A DNA stretch of 64,000 nucleotides from Stromatinia cepivora (taxonomy: Eukaryota; Ascomycota; Leotiomycetes; Helotiales; Sclerotiniaceae): assembly GCA_014898415.1 (NCBI GenBank), contig RCTD01000040.1:159284-223283 (forward strand), given 5' to 3'. Below the pieces are notes generated by a model that was not told the origin of the DNA, did no database searches, and worked only from the letters and a program-made list of their open reading frames with translations. This document shows positions 1 to 11,529 of this stretch, piece by piece (position 1 is the first letter of the stretch; the number at the start of each line of letters is the position of its first letter). Both the position numbers and the translations under genes were made by a program.

Positions 1-1037
1 ACCTTCCAGCAGTTCCCATCAGAGCCGATCACGCCCAAGTCCCCCCCAGTACAGGTCGAGCCCAAGGTTCTACTCATAATACTTCCTCATCAAGCCATCG
101 CAAACGAGAAGAACCATCGAAAGATGAGAGCAATAGAGGGTCATCGGACAGTAACAAACGAGGGAAGCCATCGGATAATAGAAGACTAGGGACATCATCG
201 AACCATGATGGCCATGGGATATCATCGCATAGACATAGCAAAACTAAAGACAGAATTACTAATAGCGCTAGCACTGCTACTTCAAGTGCTTATCAATCAT
301 CAGAGCGGCAGGGAGAAATGATATGCCCTCCAATCCCAGAACCACCGCCACAACCTGACACATATCAAACCGATGAAACATATCTAACTGGAGGTAGTGC
401 ATCATATACACAATACAATCCCGCCGGCGAACCCTACAGCAGTGCCACTCCCTTAGGTTATGGTGCAAATTCAACACAAGGAGGAGAAACAGAAAATATA
501 TCAACACTACAACGAATTATGTATACCACAAGTATCTCCGAGCCCAATGTACCTGCATGTGAAGCCCCTACAGAAATGAATACCCAATCAGCGGGCTATG
601 AGCAAGCTGGAGGCACATCATCATATGGGCAACAATATACTGTCAAACTAACCCAAGGCAATCGCCCTCCTCAATCGCGTTGCTTTGGAGCGACGATATT
701 CCCTGATGAAAATGTACTAGAGCCATTTTTGCAATGCCAGGCACAACAAACCGGGAACTATACATCTGGAACTCAAGGTGCGCAAGACTTCATTATTTTG
801 ACTGCCGAAGGAGAGCTAGTGGACCTTTCACTGTGCACTTTTTGGGTGGAGAATCTTTACGATCGCGGTGCTGGTGGTCGGTGTAGTCATACTCTATCCA
901 ATAGGGTCTGTTGTAGGAGGAAGCGCAATGGGGTGACGCACGTGAAAGAAAACAACACCAAAGCAATTCCTTTTCGTGGCAGAATTATGATGGCAATCAA
1001 AAAGCAACGAAAGGATTACAACGAGCGTCATCAGTGA
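1..1037 (+). CDS. 3' part of a low-complexity Ser/Tyr/Gln-rich protein (5' end outside window)
   Basis: The frame starting at base 3 is open from the window edge to a TGA at 1035-1037, so the gene begins upstream. The first 100 or so residues are Ser/His/Arg/Lys-rich (SSSHRKREEPSKDESNRG). A Pro/Gln/Tyr/Gly-rich stretch typical of disordered fungal proteins follows. I recognise no domain. The last 60 codons look less natural than the rest (FWVENLYDRGAGGRC onward). In frame 1, bases 841-933 encode a clean hydrophobic segment followed by a stop, so an unrecognised intron may switch frame before the true end. That would give a single membrane-spanning C-terminus. Sequence composition is host-like, not RIP-affected. 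I am confident that this is coding, but not of the C-terminus or function. Confidence 0.6.
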   Translation, partial: LPAVPIRADHAQVPPSTGRAQGSTHNTSSSSHRKREEPSKDESNRGSSDSNKRGKPSDNRRLGTSSNHDGHGISSHRHSKTKDRITNSASTATSSAYQSSERQGEMICPPIPEPPPQPDTYQTDETYLTGGSASYTQYNPAGEPYSSATPLGYGANSTQGGETENISTLQRIMYTTSISEPNVPACEAPTEMNTQSAGYEQAGGTSSYGQQYTVKLTQGNRPPQSRCFGATIFPDENVLEPFLQCQAQQTGNYTSGTQGAQDFIILTAEGELVDLSLCTFWVENLYDRGAGGRCSHTLSNRVCCRRKRNGVTHVKENNTKAIPFRGRIMMAIKKQRKDYNERHQ

Positions 1038-1660
1038 TTCAACAACAACGGCTGTTCCCAGAGATTTGATCTGCAGTCTATTCTATTTCCCCAAGGCTGC
1101 ACCATTTCGCATTGGAACTTCTTCCGGCATTTTAGGATGTATTTCTTCTCTTACTTTTCAGGTTGAACGATCGGTGGATTTGCTATGGTCTCGAAGAGTT
1201 GGTCTCTCCGAATATCTTTATTATGACTTTACAAATTTTTTCCTTTTCTTTCTCAGGTATGGGGGTAGGATTGAGTGCTTGCTCACTCAATTTTACTTAT
1301 ACATTTTATGAGAGCTCAAAAGTGTTTTACGGGTAACGTTTTGGTTGGATCAGATTTATGGATTCAGGGTTATGCTTTTGTTCTTTCATGGAAGTAGCTT
1401 GCTACTCTGTAATTGGATTGATAGCTGCTGGTTTAGTTTGCGTCGAACTTTAGAAAATGGATTACTTTAATCTGCATTTGTATAATTGTGATATATGTGT
1501 TCTGTTTTATTATCTTGTGATTATATTACGGTCGGCCATGTAGTAGGTGATTGTCAAATCACTTTTATTGCTTTTATCATTTATTTCATTATTCGCTTCT
1601 AATCCTTTTATTGTTTCGATCACTTTTAATCTTTTTATTGTTTCAATTGCTTTTTGAAGT
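1038..1660. other. 3' flank of the first gene, grading into AT-rich DNA
   Basis: No supportable gene. Base composition is host-like to about 1.6 kb and then drops sharply to nearly pure A/T, marking the start of AT block 1. The 81-codon ORF at 1066-1311 shows no family signature and is probably chance. Confidence 0.5.
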
Positions 1661-1865
1661 TATATTGAATATTGAATTAATTTTTATAATATTATATAAT
1701 AATTAGATAATAATATATTAACCAATTATACTTTATAAAATAAAATCAAAATTCCCAATTAATCATTATACGAAAACCATTTCTAAAAAACTATTATACA
1801 AAATATTAAAATCTTTTAAACAAATTTATAAAAAAGTTTAAAATGATTTTGTATATTTTTTTTTA

Positions 1866-1929
1866 TAAAAACAATATTCTTTTTCAAAAACAATATTCTT
1901 TTTCAAAAACAATATTCTTTTTCAAAAAC
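1866..1929 (+). repeat. 19-bp tandem repeat, three copies
   Basis: The unit aaaaacaatattctttttc occurs three times in a row with almost no divergence, directly before a (TTA)n microsatellite. The identity suggests it is young or actively expanding compared with the surrounding decayed sequence. Confidence 0.8.

Positions 1930-1930
<1 letters not shown>

Positions 1931-2011
<81 letters not shown>
1931..2011 (+). repeat. (TTA)27 microsatellite
   Basis: An uninterrupted TTA repeat of about 81 bp. On the minus strand it reads (TAA)n, (AAT)n or (ATA)n by frame. It lies just beyond the 3' side of the minus-strand gag relic. Confidence 0.9.
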
Positions 2012-2013
<2 letters not shown>

Positions 2014-2019
2014 AAATAT

Positions 2020-3430
2020 CTAAATATATTGAGGAGATTCAGTTATATCAAATTCGTCGATATTCAAATAGCTTGTTCCTTGAATATTCGAAGAATCATT
2101 ATTATCTTCGAAATTTGATATATATTCCTTAGGTTCTGAATTATCTTGATTATTAATATTCTTATTAAAATCATTATAATTCTTTTTATTTTCAATAATA
2201 TTATTCTTTAAATATTTTTTAATCTGATAATTTTTCGAGATTTTATTAGTCGTTTTAATATTATTAATATTATTATTATTCTTTTTATAATAATTTTTGA
2301 TATAAAGTTTAGGGTTCTTTTTAAGACATTTGTTTTTTAAATGATCCTTTTTATTATAAAAATTATATTTCTCAATTTGAATATTATTTAAGGGTTTATT
2401 AAATTTATTAGATTTATTAATTTCAGAAGAATTTATCATTTTAGCTTCTTCTGATATTAATTCAAAATATAATTTATTTAAATCGATATTATTATTATTT
2501 TTTAATTCTTTTGATAATTCTTTAATTTCTTTTGATTTAAAAGAATTAAAAGAATTAAAAGAATTAAAAGAATTAAAAGAATTAAAAGAATTAAAAGAAT
2601 TAAAAGAATTAAAAGAATTAAAAGAATTAAAAGAATTAAAAGAATTAAAAGAATTAAAAGAATTAAAAGAATTAAAAGAATTAAAAGAATTAAAAGAATT
2701 AAAAGAATTAAAAGAATTAAAAGAAATTAAAGAATTAAAGAATTAAAGAATTAAAAGAATTAAAAGAATTAAAAGAATTAAAAGAATTAAAGAATTAAAG
2801 AATTAAAAGAATTAAAAGAATTAAAAGAATTAAAGAATTAAAAGAATTAAAAGAATTAAAAGAATTAAAAGAATTAAAAGAATTAAAAGAATTAAAAGAA
2901 TCATTTAATTCATTAAATAATATATAAATTATAAAAGGTCTTTGTATTTCATATTTTAATTCTTTTAAATAAATATAAGAGGATTAAATATTATTTATAT
3001 AATTATCTATATTATTAAAATTATTATAATTAGATTTTATGAATTTATTATAATATAAATTAATTAGATCTAATGAAGATTCATTAAATGAATTATTAAT
3101 AGAATCTCAGAACTCTTTTAGGCTTAGTTTATCTTTAAATCTTTCAATTAAATCATAATTAATTGTTGATTTAATTACAGCTAAAATTTTAATTGAATTA
3201 TTATGAAATTCATTTAATTTAAATTTATAATTTATATAAAATTCATTTGATATAAAACCATTATTTTTAAAATATAACGATTTATTGGACCTTTTTTCAG
3301 AATCATCAATATAAAATATAAATCTATTTATTTTTAAAAACAATTTAGTTTTATATAATCATTTATTATAATTAGAACAGCTAATTAATAATTCATTATT
3401 AAAACCTTTTTCAGAATTCATTTTTATAAT
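2020..3430 (-). pseudogene. Retrotransposon gag relic with degenerate CCHC zinc knuckle
   Basis: The longest open piece (2439 to 2020, minus) contains KYNFYNKKDHLKNKCLKK at about 2326-2370. This is a CCHC nucleic-acid-binding knuckle (CxxCxxxxHxxxxC) in which the first two Cys have become Tyr/Asn or similar. Only His and the last Cys survive. A second open piece (3343 to 3107) contains FKDKLSLKEF, like the helical core of gag proteins. A large Phe-Asn-Ser repeat (2538-2902) lies between them. Stops and frame changes rule out function. The family (Copia or Gypsy) cannot be decided because no protease or polymerase follows. Confidence 0.6.
2538..2902 (-). repeat. 9-bp minisatellite (about 40 units) encoding Phe-Asn-Ser repeats
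   Basis: The unit aaagaatta repeats about 40 times over 365 bp, with a few 8-bp or shorter units near 2725-2840 that break the frame. On the minus (gag) strand the 9-bp unit reads Phe-Asn-Ser, so most of the expansion kept frame. The units are far more alike than the decayed flanks, so the array has probably been homogenised or expanded after RIP. Confidence 0.9.
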
Positions 3431-3655
3431 GAATTATTAATAAAACTTTTTATTATTCAATTTATTTTTAAATATATTTATATTTAAAATATTAATTTAT
3501 TCGGTAAGATAACTGTAAAGTAGATTTAATTTGGTTTTAATAGTTTTTCTTTTTTGAATTATTAATAATATTATAATAAAAAATATTAAATTCGAATATA
3601 AAGATTTGATTTCTTTATTTTAATATTTTATATTAAAACTATTATATAAATATAT

Positions 3656-3822
3656 ATATTATTATATTATATATTATTATATTATTATATTATTATATTA
3701 TTATATTATTATATTATTATATTATTATATTATTATATTATTATATTATATTATTATATTATTATATTATTATATTATTATATTATTATATTATTATATT
3801 ATTATATTATTATATTATAATC
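3656..3822. repeat. 8-bp AT minisatellite
   Basis: About 20 copies of ttatatta, nearly perfect, with one or two shortened units. It contains no C or G, so it may have arisen from, or be shielded from, RIP. Confidence 0.85.
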
Positions 3823-3942
3823 TTATATTGATATAATAATCGAATATGTATATATATATATTAAAGAATAATAATATCGAAGTTAATAATTTGAAGTTTT
3901 GTATAGATTGATAGTTGTTTTTCAATTTATAATTAACGAATA

Positions 3943-4268
3943 TGTTACGAACAATCCTAACAGCTACTCAGGTGACTAAGCTCATTGTTATATAACCCAA
4001 TATTGTTCTATTTAGAATTATTCAATTATAGGTAATGGGATATAATGAGAGGCAATGGGATATTTAATATGAAGATCTATATAATCATAATGAATTTCCT
4101 TTGTATAAAGCTTTATATTCAAAATCAATCATTTAGTATATTCTATTATTAATTACGAATTATATATCATTCTTATTTTTATTTAAATCTCTGTTTAATA
4201 TCTAATTATAAATCTATTTTGAAAGTTTAAAGTACTTTTATATAATCTAGATAGAAAATCTTGTAATA
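3943..4268 (+). repeat. Gyp1 5' LTR (326 bp)
   Basis: Begins TGTTACGA and ends GTAATA (a RIP form of GTAACA). Aligns over its full length with 11530-11855 with C/T and G/A differences. Preceded by GAATA. Confidence 0.9.
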
Positions 4269-5159
4269 CTTTGAGCATTATTATTATTTCAAGTATTGAT
4301 TCGATAAATAACAATACTATATCTTCTAAATCACTATAATCCAGCAACCCCTTTATAATTAATTAAATCATTCCCGAAAATATCGATAAGGATGAAGATA
4401 TCACTATAAAAGGAATCGAAGATCCAAAGAAAATCATTATCATTGAAACTCTTAAAATCATTCTATTAAATCGATTCACGGGTAATCGATATAAGCTAAA
4501 AACCTTTTTGCTTTAATTGGAGATCTACTTTCAATTTAATTAGGATAAATTCAATTATAATATTACCAAAAACATTTGAACCATTTCCTACCTTAAAGGA
4601 GAAACCATCAAATGAATCCAACTGTATTTCAAAAACTATTTCGTTAACTTGAATGAATCTAAAAAACAATTGTATTTTATTTAAATCATCTTTGGGAAAT
4701 TTGAAGGGTTTAAGAAAGAAATACAACCAGTATTCGGAAATATCAACGAATTATATAATGCTGAATCCAAGATTTATAGCTTCAAATAAATAGGATCAAT
4801 AATCAAATATACTATAAAATTCAGAAGGTATATAGATATTATTAAATAAAAAGAAATCACAATGATAAATCATTATCGGAAAAGACTTAAGCCTGAAATC
4901 AGATTAAAATTGGATTGTAATTGTATTTAGAAAGATCTGAACGAATTAATCAAGGAATCTATCAAAGTAAATGAAATACTCTATAAATATCGAAAGGAGA
5001 ATTGATTATTTAATCCCCAAAAAAAATATGATTGTAGTAAATACTATAGGAATGAAAGGAGATCTTAAAATCATTGATATTTCTATAAGGAATTAATATA
5101 ATTGGATATAATATTTAAAAATAAATTATTCAAAAAAGAGATAGAACAAAGAAAAAAGG

Positions 5160-5810
5160 ATAAGTTCTGTTTTAAATATAATAAAGCAGAATATCGAGCT
5201 AAAGATTATTGAAGCAAAAAAGTATTAAAAGGAAATTATTATAAGAAAGTAAAATTTGAAGAAATAAAGTTCGGTAAAGGTTAATTTAATGTTATTTTTA
5301 TTTTTCAATTATATTCAATCAATATTATCAATTTCATTATAAAGTAATCATTGATCGATATAGAAGAAAAAGAAGAATTAGAAGAAGAAAGTCTTTAGTA
5401 GTATAATCGAAACTTTAATTTAAAAGAATTATGGATTATCTGCGAGATAAATATTTGTAATTATTATTTTTAAAGATTCGAAGATATAAATAAAGGAATA
5501 TTAAATGAAGATATCAATATAACAAAAATTAAAAAAGATGAAATTTATAAAGTAAAATTCATTAATAATAATTTGATTTTATAGTACAGAGTTACTATGA
5601 ATAAGGATTTCATTGAATATAGATATTTGGATAAATCAACCGAAATTAATTAAAATGATCAAAACGAGTTTATAGGTCAAGAATAATTAAATATTGTAGA
5701 TCAGATAGATTAGGTTTATTATAATACTAAGATAAATAAACGGAAACTCTGGGTTATAATTGATTTAGGAATCACTGGAAATTTTATAGTATTAGGAATT
5801 GTGAAGTATT
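5160..5810 (+). pseudogene. Gyp1 gag zinc knuckle and aspartic protease relic
   Basis: Around 5168-5213 the plus strand reads C-F-K-Y-N-K-A-E-Y-R-A-K-D-Y, a CCHC knuckle (CxKCxxxGHxxxxC) with three key residues changed by single transitions. At about 5750-5800 LWVIIDLGITGNFI matches the retropepsin active site (D-S-G-A-T-G-N-F-I) with Ser changed to Leu. The sequence upstream to 4269 is gag-like but riddled with stops. Confidence 0.7.
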
Positions 5811-6399
5811 TGGGAGTATAGTTTCAAATGAAACGAATTTTATATTAATTGTAGTTGGTTGATAGTTAATTAGTAGGGTTGGACGGTAAAATTTTGTAGG
5901 AGATTTTTTCAGTATGAATGAGTATAGTTTTATATAACGAAGTTATTCAATTCGATATTGTTCTATTAGAGAATTAACAAATCATTTTGGGTATATTATA
6001 ATTAAAAGCATACAATTTCAAAATTGATTGATTAATGGAAGCTATAAACTTTTCAAAAGAAAGTAATCAAAGGATATACTAGAACTTATGAGACTGAATA
6101 TATACAATGAAGAATTGAAGGCGAATAATATTATTGATATAGAATATCCAATTCAGAGTCCTTTATTAATGGCAAAGAAAGGTGAATTTTTTATATAAAT
6201 AAAGAATAAATAGAAGAAGTTGTTTGAAATCATTTTTATAAAGAAACAGAAAGATATATTAATATCAATATAATATTAAAGGTAAAAAAAATTCTTCGAA
6301 AAAAGAAAAGATTATAAAGCTTTATTAAAATATAAACTATAGAATTACGAGATAGTATTAAAGGAAAGTAAAATGTTTCTATTTAGATTAATCTATTTA

Positions 6400-7600
6400 A
6401 TATTAATTTTAGATCTAGGGATATTTAAGAATTATATTAGTGATATATTAGAAAAAGATTAGATTAAAGAATCTATTTTATAGATAGCAAACTCTATATT
6501 ATTTATATTCAAAAAAGATGGTATAAAAAGATTATATATAGATTATTATAAATTTAATGATATGATGATTAAGGATCGATATTCATTTTCATTAATTATA
6601 GAATTAAAAAATCGATTGGGAAAAGCCAGGATTTTCGTCAAATTTGATCTAAGAAATAGATTTCATTTTATTAAAATAAAGGAAGGTGAAAAATAGAAAA
6701 CAGCCTTTAGAATTCGATATAGATTATATGAGTATTAAATAATACTATTTGAATTGATAAATGCTTTAGTAATATTAATAATATATTAAAAAGATATTTA
6801 GATATATATTGTATATATTATTTAAATAATATTTTAATATTTTCGGAAACAGAAGAACAATATATTAAAGATGTATATAAAGTTCTATATAGTATTTGGA
6901 AGAAGTAGATTTTTAATACAAATTTAGTAAATATAAGTTCTATACTATGAAAACAGAGTTTTTAAGTTATACAATATTCTTTGAAGATTTCAAAATGAGT
7001 TTTAATAAAGTAAAAGCGGTTATAGAATAGGAACTCTTAATTAATGTAAAGGAAGTATAATCTTTTTTAAAATTTGTCAATTTTTATTAATGATTTATCA
7101 GAAACTATTCAAGGATAGTTATTTCAATGATGGAAATCATCAAAAAAAACCAAAGTGAATTCAAATAGATAGAATCAATTCAAATGATTTTTGAATACTT
7201 CAAGAAAGTATTCGTGAACAAATCGATTCTCAAAGTATTTGATCCGGAATTATTAATAATTATAGAAATAGATTCTTCAGATTATATTATAAGAATTATA
7301 TTAAATCAATCTAATTTGAATAAAAAATAATCATCAATTGTTTATTATTTATATAAGCTATTATTAATCGAATTAAATTATGAGATATATAATAAAGAAT
7401 TATTAATGATAATAGATACTTTTAGAAAATAAAGAATATATTTGGAAGGATCAAAATATATAATACGAATATATATAGATTATAAAAACTTGATTTACTT
7501 TATTATAATAAAGGAATTGAATCGATAATAGATTCGATAATCGGAAATTATAGCTATCTATAATTTCAGAATTTCATATATTAAAGGAAACGAAAATGTT
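6400..7600 (+). pseudogene. Gyp1 reverse transcriptase and RNase H relic
   Basis: In one frame from about 6480 the translation follows the Ty3/Gypsy reverse transcriptase: KKDGIKRLYIDYYKFND, then KDRYSFSLIIEL, KFDLRNRFHFIKIKEGE and YRLYEY, with the catalytic YxDD-I-L box seen as YLNNILIF near 6820. Both catalytic Asp are now Asn, as expected from RIP. RNase H follows at about 7240-7520 (EIDSSDYIIRIIL, then LNYEIYNKELLMIIDTF and YLEGS). Several stops lie within each domain. Confidence 0.85.
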
Positions 7601-7845
7601 AAAATAAATATTTTCAATTGAAAATCAGAATATTTATAAAACAAAATATATGAATTGTATATAATATTAAAATAGAATGGTGATATTTTAATTTATAATA
7701 AATTATAATTTGTCGTTATTTTAGGAGTAAAATATAATACTATTAAGGATATTATAAAGACAGAATATTCAATGAATATTATAATCAAAAGAATTCTAAT
7801 TATCTTTGATAATTCAAAAAGAGGATTCATTATTGAAGATAGATT

Positions 7846-9537
7846 TGTTACGAGATACACGTGATCGCGTCCGATCGGGCTAGTATGGTATTAAGCTTCG
7901 AGCCGATCATATATATAGTTTTGTAGTATATTCTTTTTAGCTTTGTAGTTTTTAATTCTAAGGTTGATTTTTAAATGTTTGTTGGGTTCGATATATTATT
8001 AAAAGCTTTTCCAGATAAGAAATGGAATAACATTTGTATATGTTTACGAATAAAGCTTGTATGTATATTTCGTTTGTTTTTGTTTAGATATATCGTTTTT
8101 GCTCTTTCGTTTGTATATAGATCTTCTTGATACTATTCGAAAGTGTTGTCTTTTTTTTTATCTTTAATTTCTAAGTTATGGATTACGATTCGATAAATTT
8201 CGTGATTGCAGAATTTCGTGGCGAAGTGATTCATTAGTAGAATGAAATCTCGTTTTTATGCTTTCTGATTCTTGAATGCATTCTTGCTGTTTATACTCCT
8301 TCTTATCCGAAACCCTTTCTTCCTGATCCTGAAAAGTTCAGTGGTAGTTTTCAAAAGTTCGATACCTGGCTTCCTTTGATTCGAGCGAAACTATAAATAG
8401 ATAATACTGCGATCGGTGATTTTATAGTTCAATTTTATTATATTTATCTTAATTTCGAATCTTATATATAAATTATAATACTATTTTAGCTTTCTTCTTT
8501 TGATCAAAACATTCCTTTGGATTATATAACAATCTTAAATTAATTTATATATATTTATAATAATCCGAATAAAGTTTAAAAAGTTAAAGACAAATTATTT
8601 ATTTTCAAATAAAGAATTGATTCTTTATATACTTATATTGCAAAATTCGAAAGGATTCTTTATAAAGCTAAAAATCAGAATTGATCCGATTCGAATAAGA
8701 TCTCAACCTTTTGTAATAAATTTAATATTACTTTTAGAAATCGTTTTTCTTAATAATTTTCTCTTTTTTGTTCCTATCCCGATTTTGTTTAGGTTATGTA
8801 ACAATTAGTTGTTCGTACAATGAATGGATTCTTTGTATCATTTTATTCTAGTAAGTTTAGAGTTCTATATATATTACAGAATCCATTCCATTCTTGGAAT
8901 TACGATTCAATGGATATTAGCAATCTTAATGTTATTGGTATTTTTAGTCTTTTTGATATTCAATTAGATAAGCCTGATTGTACTTTGATTCTATTTTATA
9001 TACGAATGTTTGAGTTTTCCCTTTTTGAAAGAATTCTTTTATACAAGCAAAATAAATATATATGATGTGGAAGTATTTCCTATTGGGTATAAGTCTGTTT
9101 GTTAAATCTGTATTAAGGAGTTCGAAATCGATAAAAGCTTGTTTTGGTTATTATATTGATTATTGAATTCGAGAGCAATGATGATAAGGATTTAGAAGAG
9201 ATGATCAATAATCGATATTTTGAAGATCGTTTGAAGGAGGTATATGGTACGGTGGATATGTATTTGTTAGTTGTGATGTAATTTGTGTATTAGGTATTTT
9301 TATTAAAAGAAGATTAATGATCATTTTTATATTTAAATTATTCGTTTAAAGCGAATTCGGGATGAACTTTTCAGAAGGAGGGGGTAATATTACGAGATAT
9401 ATATGATCGTATTCGATCGGGCTAGTACAGTATTAAGCTTCGAATCGATCATATATATAGCTTTGTAGCACACTCTCTTTAGCTCTGTAGTTTTTAATTC
9501 TAAGGTTGATCTCTAAACGCTCGTTGGGTTCGTCACA
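7846..9537 (+). mobile_element. TRG1: gag-only LTR element (1,692 bp) nested in Gyp1
   Basis: Two 150-bp direct LTRs (7846-7995 and 9388-9537; TGTTACGAGATA to TCGTCACA) are flanked by the perfect 5-bp duplication AGATT (7841-7845, 9538-9542). The 1,392-bp interior carries a gag-like reading frame and no recognisable protease, reverse transcriptase or integrase. It interrupts Gyp1 between RNase H and integrase, so it is younger than Gyp1. This matches the layout described in plants as TR-GAG elements (terminal repeats with a GAG domain). TRG1 is RIP-affected but retains more CpA/TpG than Gyp1. Confidence 0.9.
8178..8800 (+). pseudogene. TRG1 gag relic (retrotransposon gag family)
   Basis: An ATG at 8178 opens MDYDSINFVIAEFRGEVI followed by two stops. 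The same frame then gives FLPDPEKFSGSFQKFDTW and LYTYIAKFERILYKAKNQ. These are the hallmark segments of the retrotransposon gag domain of fungal Gypsy elements (PDPEKFxG...F..W, then D.L..Y...FE..L). The related TRG2 gag at 44629 supports the reading. It is inactivated by stops. Confidence 0.75.
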
Positions 9538-9639
9538 AGATTCATTTATTTTTATAATAAGTTTTATATATTTTTTAATCTAGTTAAGGATTATATTATA
9601 GAATAATATAAGCTTCTAATTTATAGATATCAAGGTATT

Positions 9640-10150
9640 GTAAGAACCTTTGTCAGAATAAAGAGAGAAGTATACTTTCCAAAAATAAAAGTTATAATTA
9701 AGAATATAATTGGGAATTGCGATATTTGTATAAGAAATAAAGCCGTCCGGTATACACTTTATAATCAGTTTAAAACCCCTGAACTATTTATTTAATTATG
9801 GAAATCCATTATTTGAGATTTTGTAGTAAAACTATTATTATTTAAGATCTAATTATTCGGAAGAAATATAACTTTATTCTAATAATGATGGATAGATTAA
9901 TCAAATTTGTTTATATAATATTATTCTATGAAATTTGGACAGTAGATAATCTTGTTTATATATTTATATGGAATATAGTTAATATTTATAATATATTAAA
10001 TGAAATCATTTCAGATAGGGATAAGTTATTTATATCAAAATTTTGGTTTACTTTAATGGCATTATTTGGAATCAAAAGAAAGCTATTTATAGTTTTTTAT
10101 TTATAAATGGATGGTCAAATAGAATGATTAAATCAAATAATGAAAGTTTA
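9640..10150 (+). pseudogene. Gyp1 integrase relic
   Basis: The integrase zinc finger end (NCDICIRNKAVRYTLYN, near 9720-9760) is followed by the catalytic core: MMDRLIKFVYIILFYEIWT from 9885, then EIISDRDKLFISKFW and LMALFGIKRK. After a stop at 10104-10106 the frame continues as MDGQIE-stop-LNQ, the conserved H-P-Q-T-D-G-Q-T-E-R segment. The first and second catalytic Asp (M-D-R, S-D-R-D) are still recognisable. Confidence 0.85.
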
Positions 10151-10589
10151 TCTTTATTGTTATATCAATTACAAATAAGATAATTGGGTTAAACTATTTT
10201 CTTTGATATAATTTGTATATAATATATTGGAAATAGAAATTATAAAAGTGATATCAGTATATACTAATTTCGGCTTCAATTTATTAGTATACAAATTATT
10301 ATTATTATAAGATATGAATATAAACAAAACTATAAAAGATATTATAGAAATTAAGGAGTTATAGGAACAATTCTAATTGGATTTATAGTTTATTGTTTTA
10401 AGAATAATATTGTATTATAATAAATTATATAGTATAGAATCTATATTTAAAAAAGAGAATAAAGTTTATTTCATTGGATGAAATATATAAATAAAACGAT
10501 TAAGTAATAAATTAGATTACAAGAAATTAGGATTATTCAAAATCAATAAGATAGTTGGATCAGTCAATTATAGATTAAAACTATTAGAC

Positions 10590-10830
10590 ATTATGAATAT
10601 TCATCTAGTGTTTTATATATCCTTGCTTGAATTAGTACCACTAGGAGCGTTTGATGTGTCAATAATGGAAATCGAATTAGTCAATCTAGATGCTATTTAC
10701 GATGTTGAAATAATACTAGATTGTAAATATATTAGAGGTAAGATCAAATATCTGATCAAATGGTTGGATTATCTATATTTAAAAAATATTTAGGAATTTA
10801 AGAAAGATTTTAATTGTTCTGAGAAATAAG
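10590..10830 (+). pseudogene. Gyp1 integrase C-terminal chromodomain relic
   Basis: From 10593 the frame reads MNIHLVFYISLLELVPLG, then YDVEIILDCKYIRGKIKYL and IKWLDYLYLKNI-stop-EFKKDF. The first part is the conserved H.VFH.S.L end of integrase. The second is a chromodomain (Y.VE.I...R...G...YL.KW.GY....TWEP) with the aromatic-cage Trp codon turned into a stop. Chromodomains on Gypsy integrases bind methylated histone H3 and direct insertion into heterochromatin (established). Confidence 0.85.
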
Positions 10831-11529
10831 AGGTATTTCATTAATGTTATTCGGATTTCCTTAAAAAGGATCTGAAGAATTCAGAAAAGAAAAAGGATTT
10901 GAAGGATTCAAAAAAGAAGAAGAATCGAAATTATTTAATATATTTGAATTAATTATAACTGATGTGAAATCCGATTATTCTTTTTCTTTCTTTATATACT
11001 TATTTTCTAATCTTTTTTTTTCCAATCTTTTTTCTTTTGCTTTAAATTCTTTCAAAGTTTCAATTGTATAAAGATTATATTGAAGCATTTTTCCGATTTT
11101 CTTATACAAAATTTTCTGCTGCTTTTGAATCTTTATTCAATAAGTAAAAACTTTCTGTTTTAGTTCTGTAATGGCTTTTTCTTTTGTTTCAAAATAAATC
11201 TCTTTATACTCTATCCGAATTTAATTATTAGTAGTATATCTGTATACATTATAATTGTTATTATCTATACTTTTAGTATATTCATCATAACGAATATTAT
11301 TAGAAAGTACCCGATACTCCAGATTCTTTTTGAAATAGCGATTACATTTGAATGGTATAATTATCCTTTTCTTTTTGAATTGAAAATAAATATTTTTATA
11401 ATTATTTATAGATTTTTCGAAGCGAATGATGGGTATAATGAAGAAAAGGAAATCATTATCGAATTCAAATTAGGGAAATTATAATGTATATAAATGTTTG
11501 GAGCAAATATTAAACTAAGAAGAGGATAG

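Larger units (their letters stand above)
1661..3937. other. RIP-degraded AT-rich DNA with gag remnant and tandem repeats
   Basis: Very AT-rich sequence with few CpA/TpG. It holds a minus-strand gag relic (about 2020-3430) and four simple or tandem repeats listed separately. No LTRs could be assigned to this relic. Its right side is the target into which Gyp1 inserted (GAATA at 3938-3942). Confidence 0.6.

Noticed and set aside
1843..2118. Plus-strand ORF with a long poly-isoleucine run
   Set aside because: It is the translation of a (TTA)n microsatellite and flanking AT sequence, with no protein features.
2538..3822. CRISPR-like repeats
   Set aside because: The repeats are contiguous 8-9-bp minisatellites without spacers, and the window is eukaryotic.
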